Positions 57,099 to 64,000 of a DNA stretch of 64,000 bases are shown one piece after another. Both the position numbers and the translations under genes were made by a program. Below the pieces are notes generated by a model, which searched no databases, had not been told where the DNA came from, and saw only the letters and a program-made list of their open reading frames with translations. The stretch is from Pseudonocardia sp. HH130630-07 (GTDB lineage Bacteria > Actinomycetota > Actinomycetes > Mycobacteriales > Pseudonocardiaceae), in assembly GCF_001698125.1 (NCBI RefSeq), contig NZ_CP013854.1:806001-870000 (forward strand), read 5' to 3'. Position 1 is the first letter of the stretch, and each line of letters starts with the position of its first letter.

Positions 57099-57165
57099 GA
57101 CCGCCTGGTTGTAGTCCCCGATCCGGGGCAGGTTCGCCCCCCGGCGGACCGGCGCCCCGGTCAGG

Positions 57166-58671
57166 TCAGGCCCCGACCCGCTCGATGATCAGCTCGCGCA
57201 CCCGCTTGGCGTCGGCCTGACCCTTCGTGGCCTTCATGACCGCACCGACGATGGCCCCGGCGGCGGCGACCTTGCCGCCGCGGATCTTCTCCGCGACGTC
57301 CGGCTGCTGGGCCAGCGCCGCGTCGACGGCGGCGACCAGCTCACCCTCGTCGGAGACGACCTTCAGGCCGCGGGCGGCGACGACCTCGTCCGGGCCGCCC
57401 TCGCCGTCGAGCACGCCGTCGACGACCTGGCGGGCCAGCTTGTTGGTCAGCTCCCCGGCCGCGACCAGCGCGATCACCCGGGCCACCTGCTCCGGGGTGA
57501 TCGGCAGGTCGGCGAGCTCCACCTCGCGGGTGTTGGCCTGCTGGGCCAGGTAGGAGACCCACCAGGACCGGGCGTCCTGGGACGGCGCACCGGCCGCGAC
57601 GGTCGCCTCGACCAGGTCCAGCGCACCGGCGTTGACCAGGTCGCGGATCTCCTCGTCGGAGATCCCCCACTCGGCCTGGATCCGGCGGCGGCGCTCCCAG
57701 GGCAGCTCCGGCAGCGTGCCGCGCAGCTCCTCCACCCACTCGGCGCTGGGCGCGATCGGGACCAGGTCCGGCTCCGGGAAGTACCGGTAGTCCTCCGAGG
57801 TCTCCTTGCGCCGCCCGGCCCGGGTGTGCCCGGTGGCCTCGTCGAAGTGCCGGGTCTCCTGGACGATCTCGCCCTCGGCGTCGAGGACCCCGGCCTGGCG
57901 GCCCATCTCGTGCCGGACCGCGCGCTCCACCGACCGCAGCGAGTTCACGTTCTTGGTCTCGGTGCGGGTGCCCAGCGCGCCGCCCTTCGGCGACAGCGAC
58001 AGGTTGACGTCGGCGCGCATCGAGCCCTGGTCCATCCGGACGTCGGAGACGCCGAGCGACTTCACCAGGTCGCGCAGCGCGCTGACGTAGGCGCGGGCCA
58101 CCTCCGGGGCGCGGGCGCCGGTGTCCGGGATCATCTTCGTGACGATCTCGATCAGCGGTACCCCGGCCCGGTTGTAGTCGAGCAGCGAGTGGTCGGCGCC
58201 GTGGATCCGCCCCGTCGCGCCGCCCACGTGCAGCGACTTGCCGGTGTCCTCCTCCATGTGCGCGCGCTCGATGCCGATCCGGACGACCTCGCCGTCGTCC
58301 AGGGTCAGGTCGAGGAACCCGTCGACCGCGATCGGCTCGTCGTACTGGGAGGTCTGGAAGTTCTTCGGCATGTCCGGGTAGAAGTAGTTCTTCCGGGCGA
58401 ACCGGCCCCAGGGCGCGATCGAGCAGTTCAGCGCCAGGCCGATCCGGATCGCCGACTCCACCGCGGTCCGGTTGACCACCGGCAGCGCGCCGGGCAGGCC
58501 GAGGCAGACCGGGCAGACCTGGGTGTTGGGCTCGGCGCCGAACGCGGTCGGGCAGCCGCAGAACATCTTGGTGTTCGTGGACAGCTCGACGTGCACCTCG
58601 ATGCCCAAGACCGGGTCGAAACGGGCGACGACGTCGTCGAACTCGACGAGCTCGGGTTCGGTCGTGGTCAC
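57166..58671 (-). CDS. gatB: Asp-tRNA(Asn)/Glu-tRNA(Gln) amidotransferase subunit B
   Basis: GatB (501 residues) binds the misacylated tRNA and activates its side chain. [20 protein letters not shown] opens the cradle domain; four Cys (FCGCPTAF and QVCPVCLG) bind Zn; [15 protein letters not shown] is characteristic; the C-terminal YqeY-like tail binds tRNA. GTG 58671 overlaps the gatA stop (GTGA). The order gatC-gatA-gatB agrees with M. tuberculosis Rv3012c-Rv3009c. Confidence 0.97.
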   Translation of the reverse strand: MTTTEPELVEFDDVVARFDPVLGIEVHVELSTNTKMFCGCPTAFGAEPNTQVCPVCLGLPGALPVVNRTAVESAIRIGLALNCSIAPWGRFARKNYFYPDMPKNFQTSQYDEPIAVDGFLDLTLDDGEVVRIGIERAHMEEDTGKSLHVGGATGRIHGADHSLLDYNRAGVPLIEIVTKMIPDTGARAPEVARAYVSALRDLVKSLGVSDVRMDQGSMRADVNLSLSPKGGALGTRTETKNVNSLRSVERAVRHEMGRQAGVLDAEGEIVQETRHFDEATGHTRAGRRKETSEDYRYFPEPDLVPIAPSAEWVEELRGTLPELPWERRRRIQAEWGISDEEIRDLVNAGALDLVEATVAAGAPSQDARSWWVSYLAQQANTREVELADLPITPEQVARVIALVAAGELTNKLARQVVDGVLDGEGGPDEVVAARGLKVVSDEGELVAAVDAALAQQPDVAEKIRGGKVAAAGAIVGAVMKATKGQADAKRVRELIIERVGA

Positions 58672-60179
58672 GGGGACACCTCCGGAACGCGCGCGATCAG
58701 GGGACCGCCGTCGTCGGCGTCACGGGCGGCCTCGAAGGCCGCACCGACGCGGTACATGACGGCCTCGCCCAGGGCGGGGGCCATGATCTGCAGGCCGACG
58801 GGCAGCCCGTCGGAGATGCCGTTCGGCACCGACATCCCGGCCACCCCGGCCAGGTTCGTCGGGATCGTGGCCAGGTCGTTGAGGTACATGGCCAGCGGGT
58901 CGTCGACCTTGTCCCCGATCGCGAACGGCACGGTCGGCGTGGTCGGCGAGACCAGCACGTCGGCCTGGCCGAAGGCCGCGTCGAAGTCCCGGCCGATCAG
59001 GGTGCGGACCTTCTGGGCCTGGCCGTAGTAGGCGTCGTAGTAGCCCGAGGACAGCGCGTAGGTCCCGAGCATGATCCGGCGCTTCACCTCGGGGCCGAAG
59101 CCCTGCTCGCGGGTGTTCGCCATGACCTCCTCCGCGGACCGCCCCTCGGCGGCGCGCAGGCCGTAGCGCATGGCGTCGAACCGGGCCAGGTTCGACGACA
59201 CCTCGCTCGGCAGGATCAGGTAGTAGGCGGCCATCCCGTACTCGAAGTGCGGGCAGGACACCTCGACGATCTCGGCGCCGAGCTTCTCCAACCGGCGCAG
59301 CGACGCGTCGAACGCCGCGCGGACGCCGGGCTGGTAGCCCTCGCCGCCCAGCTCGCGCACCACGCCGACCTTCAGCCCGGACAGGTCGCCGGACGCGCCC
59401 TCGCGGGCGGCCGCGACGACGCCGGGCACGGGTGCGTCGATCGAGGTCGAGTCGCGCGGGTCGTGCCCACCGATGACCTCGTGCAGCAGGGCCGCGTCGA
59501 GCACGGTGCGCGCGCACGGCCCGGCCTGGTCCAGCGACGACGCGCAGGCGACCAGTCCGTAGCGGGAGACCCCGCCGTAGGTCGGCTTGACGCCCACGGT
59601 GCCGGTGAAGGCGGCCGGCTGGCGGATCGAGCCACCGGTGTCGGTGCCGATCGCCAGCGGCGCCTCGTGCGCGGCCAGCGCGGCCGCGGACCCGCCACCG
59701 GACCCGCCCGGCACCCGCGAGGTGTCCCACGGGTTGCGGGTGACGCCGTACGCCGAGTGCTCGGTGGAGGAGCCCATCGCGAACTCGTCCATGTTGGTCT
59801 TGCCGAGGATGGTGATGCCGGCGGCGCGCAGCCGCTCGGTGACCGTCGCGTCGTACGGCGGCTGCCAGCCGTCGAGGATCTTCGAGCCGCAGGTGGTGGG
59901 CATGTCGGACGTGGTGAACACGTCCTTGAGCGCCAGCGGTACCCCGGCCAGCGGGGACTCCGGGGCGTGCCCGGCGGCCAGCCTGGAGTCGACCCGGGCC
60001 GCGCTCGCCAGCGCGGACTCGGCGCCGACGTGCAGGAACGCGTGCACACCGCGCTCACCACCGTCGACGGCGGCGATGCGGTCCAGGTGGGCCTGGGCGG
60101 CGTCGACCGCGGAGACCTCCCTCGCGTGGATCCGCCCGGCCAGCTCGGCGGCCGTCATGCGGGTCAGGTCGGTGCTCAC
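58668..60179 (-). CDS. gatA: Asp-tRNA(Asn)/Glu-tRNA(Gln) amidotransferase subunit A
   Basis: GatA (503 residues) is the glutaminase subunit that feeds ammonia to GatB. The amidase triad is Lys85 ([10 protein letters not shown]), Ser160 ([15 protein letters not shown]) and nucleophile Ser184 ([13 protein letters not shown]), with the spacing expected for the family. GTG 60179 overlaps the gatC stop by four bases. Confidence 0.97.
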   Translation of the reverse strand: MSTDLTRMTAAELAGRIHAREVSAVDAAQAHLDRIAAVDGGERGVHAFLHVGAESALASAARVDSRLAAGHAPESPLAGVPLALKDVFTTSDMPTTCGSKILDGWQPPYDATVTERLRAAGITILGKTNMDEFAMGSSTEHSAYGVTRNPWDTSRVPGGSGGGSAAALAAHEAPLAIGTDTGGSIRQPAAFTGTVGVKPTYGGVSRYGLVACASSLDQAGPCARTVLDAALLHEVIGGHDPRDSTSIDAPVPGVVAAAREGASGDLSGLKVGVVRELGGEGYQPGVRAAFDASLRRLEKLGAEIVEVSCPHFEYGMAAYYLILPSEVSSNLARFDAMRYGLRAAEGRSAEEVMANTREQGFGPEVKRRIMLGTYALSSGYYDAYYGQAQKVRTLIGRDFDAAFGQADVLVSPTTPTVPFAIGDKVDDPLAMYLNDLATIPTNLAGVAGMSVPNGISDGLPVGLQIMAPALGEAVMYRVGAAFEAARDADDGGPLIARVPEVSP

Positions 60180-60508
60180 TGTTCCTCCCCCAGGATCCGC
60201 GGGACCCGGAACCGGCCCTGCTCGGCGGCCGGCGCGCCCGCGAGGGCCTGCTGCTGGTCCAGGCCGGGGCGCTGCTCGTCGGGCCGGAACACGTTCTCCA
60301 GCGGGACGACGTGCGAGGTCGGCGGGATGTCGTCGGCCGCGATCTCCCCGACCCGGGCCACCGACCCGATGATCACGTCGAGCTGGCCGGCGAACACGTC
60401 CAGCTCGTCCTCGGTGACGGCGAGCCGGGCCAGCCGGGCGAGGTGCGCGACCTCGTCCCGGGTGATGGACCCGCCCGGTCCTGTCCGCGGCGCGGAATCG
60501 GCGGTCAT
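60176..60508 (-). CDS. gatC: Asp-tRNA(Asn)/Glu-tRNA(Gln) amidotransferase subunit C
   Basis: A 110-residue small subunit that stabilises GatA/Gat[21 protein letters not shown] and [16 protein letters not shown] fit GatC, as does the C-terminal [13 protein letters not shown] 60508 has GAGGAGG just upstream. It is the first gene of gatCAB. The first 14 residues are an extra Ser/Gly/Pro stretch. Confidence 0.95.
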   Translation of the reverse strand: MTADSAPRTGPGGSITRDEVAHLARLARLAVTEDELDVFAGQLDVIIGSVARVGEIAADDIPPTSHVVPLENVFRPDEQRPGLDQQQALAGAPAAEQGRFRVPRILGEEQ

Positions 60509-60870
60509 GCCCCTCCTCGGGATGGTTCTCGTCCGCTCGGCCGGCAGTGGTCCCGGTCTCACCGGACCCGCCCGGCGGGCGTTCCGGGAGCCGCTGCGGA
60601 CCACCCCCGCGTGCGCGGGGTGCGTGCGGAGTCCCGGAAAGTCTATTCTCGCCGGGAATCGGCCCTGCACGGGCGGGGACCCGGAACCGTCCGTTGCCCG
60701 TCCGGTCCCCGTGACCGCCCGATCCCGCCGGACCGGCGGGGAGGCCGTGACCTCCCGCGGCCCCGGGTGGCAGGATCACGGGTTCCCGCGCCGGACGGCC
60801 CCTCGCCGTCGGTCAGCGGGTGACCGGCATGCCCGCTCCGAGTGCCGGAACCGAGGGAGAGGATCCGTCC
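60509..60870. other. Gene-free divergent region between gatC and the ACT gene
   Basis: About 360 bases without a credible gene. It should contain the gatCAB promoter (reading left) and the ACT-gene promoter (reading right). I see no strong -35/-10 pair or palindrome. The composition matches the flanks. Confidence 0.5.
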
Positions 60871-61527
60871 GTGTCGTTCCTGCTCCGGGTCCTGCTCCCG
60901 GACAAGCCCGGCAACCTCGGGGCCGTCGCCACCGCACTCGGCGGGGCGGGCGCGGACATCCTGAGCGTCGACGTCGTCGAGCGCGGTGACGGCCACGCGA
61001 TCGACGACATCGCCGTCGAGATGTCGACGCACCGGCCACCGGACGTCCTCATCACCGCCGCGGAGTCGGTGCCCGGCGTGACCGTGGAGTCGGTCCGCCC
61101 GCACACCGGCAAGCTCGACACGCACCGCGAGCTGGAGCTGCTCGACGAGATCGCCGGGGACCCGGCGCACGGGCTCGACCTGCTCGCCGCCGAGGTTCCC
61201 CGCTTGTTCCGCGCCGGCTGGGCGCTGGTGGCGGTCAGCGAGGACGGGCGGTCCTACCGGATCGCGGAGAGCTCGGCCTCGCCGGAGACCCGCAGCGGCG
61301 ACCTGCCCTGGCTGCCCCTGGACCGGGCGATCGCGCTGGACGACGGTCACTGGGTCCCCGAGCCGTGGCGGGCCATGGACACCGAGCTGGCCGCGGCCCC
61401 GTTCGGCACCGGGGTGCCGCCGAAGACCCTCGTGGTGGGACGCCCGGGCGGCCCGGTCTTCCGCCCCTCCGAGCTGGCTCGGCTGGCCCACCTGGCCGGC
61501 ATCGTGGCGACCGTCCTGAAGGCCTGA
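60871..61527 (+). CDS. ACT-domain protein (Rv3013-like)
   Basis: A 218-residue protein whose first 75 residues are an ACT domain (LLRVLLPDKPGNLGAVATAL, GGAGADILSVDVVERGDG). The rest (SVRPHTGKLDTHRELELLDE and a C-terminal GAF-like part, PPKTLVVGRPGGPVFRPSEL) matches the conserved actinobacterial protein found between gatC and ligA in M. tuberculosis (Rv3013). It probably senses an amino acid; no partner is known. GTG 60871 has GGAGAGG upstream and gives the standard N-terminus. Confidence 0.87.
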   Translation: MSFLLRVLLPDKPGNLGAVATALGGAGADILSVDVVERGDGHAIDDIAVEMSTHRPPDVLITAAESVPGVTVESVRPHTGKLDTHRELELLDEIAGDPAHGLDLLAAEVPRLFRAGWALVAVSEDGRSYRIAESSASPETRSGDLPWLPLDRAIALDDGHWVPEPWRAMDTELAAAPFGTGVPPKTLVVGRPGGPVFRPSELARLAHLAGIVATVLKA

Positions 61528-61640
61528 CCCACCGTCCCCGGCCCTCGGTCCGCCCCGGCGCACCTCCGGCGACCGATCGCACCCGGGCCCGGCGTGCCGC
61601 GGCCCGCGCGTGGGGCGCGCCACCGCGGAGCGGGGTGCGA

Positions 61641-62159
61641 CTAGGAGGACAGCCAGGTCAGGACCCGGGCGACGGCGTCTGCCGGATCGCCGGTGTTGTC
61701 CACGACGAGACGGTCGCCGGTGAACGGCTGCCACTCCCGGTCCTGCACGTCGGTCCAGGTCGGCACGGACTGGCCCGGCAGGTCCGGGACCCGGGCCTCC
61801 ACCCGCCTGCGGTGCTCGGCGGGATCGCTGCAGACGACCTCGACGAACCGGACCGGCGCCGCGCACCCGGCGGCCAGGTCCACCCACAGCCGGCGCGCCT
61901 CGGCGACCCCGTTGACCGCGTCGGCGACCACCGGGCGGCCCGCCCGCAACTGGTCGGCGGCCACCCGGGCGGCGACGACGTACCCGACGGGGTTGCCGCG
62001 CACCGGCGTCAGCGTCGCCTGGATCGCCGTCTCGATCGTGTCGATCCGCAGGTAGGTGGCGTCCAGGCCGGTCGCCGTCGCTCGGGCGAGACTCGTCTTG
62101 CCGACGCCGGGGAGCCCCGCGAAGACGACGAGCCGCGCTCCGCCACCCGTTCCACCCAC
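61641..62159 (-). CDS. P-loop kinase-like ATPase
   Basis: A 172-residue AAA_33/zeta-toxin-like small kinase. The Walker A motif is VVFAGLPGVGKTSLARA (about 11-27), ATYLRIDTIETAI carries an Asp typical of small-molecule kinases, and VRFVEVVCSDPAEHRRRVE the Arg-rich lid. Similar proteins resemble adenylylsulfate or gluconate kinases, but none of their substrate motifs can be assigned. GTG 62159 is favoured by GGGAG spacing; GTG 62162 is adjacent. It stands alone, convergent with the ACT gene. Confidence 0.82.
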   Translation of the reverse strand: MGGTGGGARLVVFAGLPGVGKTSLARATATGLDATYLRIDTIETAIQATLTPVRGNPVGYVVAARVAADQLRAGRPVVADAVNGVAEARRLWVDLAAGCAAPVRFVEVVCSDPAEHRRRVEARVPDLPGQSVPTWTDVQDREWQPFTGDRLVVDNTGDPADAVARVLTWLSS

Positions 62160-62191
62160 CACGACTCCCTCGGACCATCCGCTCGCCGCCT

Positions 62192-62248
62192 ACTGCCGCG
62201 CCCCTGCCCGACTGCCGCGCCCCTGCCCGACCGCGGCGTCCCTGCCCG
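62192..62248. repeat. Three tandem 19-bp repeats
   Basis: ACTGCCGCGCCCCTGCCCG occurs twice exactly (62192-62210, 62211-62229), then once with three changes (62230-62248). They lie directly upstream of the kinase-like gene, about 30 bases from its start, in a 191-base intergenic space that otherwise shows nothing. Confidence 0.8.
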
Positions 62249-62353
62249 GCGCCGAGTCCCGCGGGTGGGCAGCGGCACGCCGGATCGAGGTGCCACTCGC
62301 ACCCCGGGGTGCGACCGGGCCGCAGGCAGGTACGCCGTGGGCCCGGCGGGGAC

Positions 62354-63073
62354 TCAGACCCGGATCGACAGGGCGGTCCGGACCAGGTCGTCGTTGCCGG
62401 TGGCCAGCCAGCCGTCCGGGCGGACCAGCACGTCCTCGAAGCCGATCCGGGTGTCGATGTTGACCCGGGTCGCGTACTCCAGGATCGGCCAGGCGCCCTC
62501 CTCCTCGCCGTGCAGCAGCACCGGGACCGGGGGCTGGCCGAGCGCGCGCAGGATCCGGATGCCCTCCGCCACGGCCGTCTCCGGGTCGATGACGGTCGAC
62601 TCCGCGATCACCCGCCGGGTCCCCGGCGGCAGCCCGTTCTGCCGCAGGGTCACGGCGTCGCCGCTGGTCCAGACGCCGAGCTCGACGGCGATCCCGACCG
62701 AGGCCGCGGCCCGGCAGACGTCGGTCCAGCCGAGCTCGTGGACGTTGACGCCGCACACGTCGGGCTTGCCGGCCCCGAGCCGGCCCCAGGTGAGCACCGT
62801 CTCGACCCGGTCGTTCGGGTCGGGCTGGATCCAGCGGCCCATCGGCACGCCGATCTCGATGCCCGGTGCCTCCTGGCGGATCAGCGCGACGACGTCACCG
62901 ACCACGGCCGGGTCGTTCGTCTCCGCGCCGGAGTCGTCCCGCGGGTGGACGTGCACCGAGGTGATCCCGAGCCGGGCGACGGCCCGGGCGTCACGCGCCA
63001 GGTGCCGCGGCAGTACCGGGAGGGCCGGATGCGCATCCGCCGGTCGTGACCCGTTGAGTGCCGCCTGCAACAC
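62354..63073 (-). CDS. Beta-keto acid cleavage enzyme (BKACE/Kce family)
   Basis: A 239-residue TIM barrel of the 3-keto-5-aminohexanoate cleavage family. VLQAALNGSRPADAHPALPV opens the barrel; ITSVHVHPRDDSG carries the two metal-binding His; EIGVPMGRWI, CGVNVHELGW and VIAESTVIDPETAVA follow. These Zn enzymes split beta-keto acids with acetyl-CoA. It is shorter than the usual 270-300 residues. GTG 63073 has GGAG 8 bases upstream. Substrate unknown; no lysine-fermentation genes are near. Confidence 0.85.
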   Translation of the reverse strand: MLQAALNGSRPADAHPALPVLPRHLARDARAVARLGITSVHVHPRDDSGAETNDPAVVGDVVALIRQEAPGIEIGVPMGRWIQPDPNDRVETVLTWGRLGAGKPDVCGVNVHELGWTDVCRAAASVGIAVELGVWTSGDAVTLRQNGLPPGTRRVIAESTVIDPETAVAEGIRILRALGQPPVPVLLHGEEEGAWPILEYATRVNIDTRIGFEDVLVRPDGWLATGNDDLVRTALSIRV

Positions 63074-63316
63074 CGCTGACTCCGCCTTCCCCAGACCTCC
63101 GGCCGGACACCCGGCCCCTGCTCGCAGGGTAGGTGCTGGAACGGGCCGGCATCCTTCGGACGCGCCCAACCGTTCGGGCGCGTCGCCGTCCGGCAGCCGG
63201 GAGGCGACGGGCGGAAGCACAGCCGGTGAGTGGCTGCTCACCCTCGGCGCACCGCCGGGCCCGTGCGAGAAGGCCCGGACGGTGGCGTCGCTCGGCCGCA
63301 CCCGGCGGCGGCAGGC

Positions 63317-64000
<684 letters not shown>

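Noticed and set aside
62192..62248. CRISPR array
   Set aside because: Repeats are directly tandem with no spacers and no cas genes are present in the window.

Overview
The window is high-GC actinobacterial chromosome, most likely from a member of the Pseudonocardiales. Most genes use ATG or GTG starts, and many neighbouring genes are joined by 4-base GTGA or ATGA overlaps. There is a cofactor F420 gene (cofC), a histone-like HupB with a basic tail, an EspG-like protein, and a backbone order I recognise from the Mycobacterium tuberculosis interval gpsA, fbiD, ppk1, mutT1, hupB, leuD, leuC, IclR regulator, gltX, leuB, serA, ilvC, ilvN, ilvB, cfp6-like, DoxX, lppZ-like, gatB, gatA, gatC, ACT protein, ligA. 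The genus-level guess is inference; the synteny rests on my knowledge of that genome, not on an alignment.

Layout. 1-6.3 kb is a nucleotide-sugar area: the end of an RmlA-like gene, a PhoD-type phosphatase pseudogene broken by an in-frame TGA and by an IS5/IS427-type insertion sequence, a small HTH protein, a SAF-domain oxidoreductase coupled to an RmlC-type epimerase, and a divergent glucose-1-phosphate cytidylyltransferase. 6.3-10 kb holds an HNH nuclease, a cystathionine lyase/synthase-type PLP enzyme, gpsA and plsC. 10-15 kb is cofC, ppk1, mutT1 and hupB. 15-30.2 kb is mainly amino-acid biosynthesis: leuCD with a divergent LtbR-like regulator, leuB, serA, and ilvBNC preceded by a BCAA-rich leader peptide and attenuator. 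It also carries a membrane-anchored Hsp70-like protein, two identical tRNA-Glu genes, a tRNA-Gln and gltX. 30.3-36.5 kb is a PH-domain protein, ilvD, an aldo/keto reductase, an orphan EspG-like protein, a phosphotransferase and DoxX.

36.6-47.2 kb is the most unusual region and looks like an accessory specialised-metabolism island. One arm (TauD-type dioxygenase, P450, HisC-type aminotransferase, MFS transporter) reads leftward, divergent from an O-methyltransferase. Facing the methyltransferase is a tightly overlapped isoprenoid operon: polyprenyl diphosphate synthase, UbiA prenyltransferase, squalene-cyclase-like protein, FAD monooxygenase. The set suggests formation of a prenylated ring, oxidation, cyclisation and methylation, i.e. 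a meroterpenoid or modified quinone. The island, with a hydroxyacid dehydrogenase, lies between DoxX and lppZ genes that are neighbours in M. tuberculosis.

48-57.2 kb holds an LppZ-like lipoprotein, then a glycan-use cassette: GH38 alpha-mannosidase, sugar ABC transporter (Tat-type lipoprotein plus two permeases) and a ROK regulator. 57.2-64 kb is gatBAC, an ACT-domain protein, a small P-loop kinase-like protein, a beta-keto acid cleavage enzyme and the 3' part of ligA, which has an unusual repeat-like insert. Convergent gene pairs are often separated by strong GC-rich hairpins without long T tracts.
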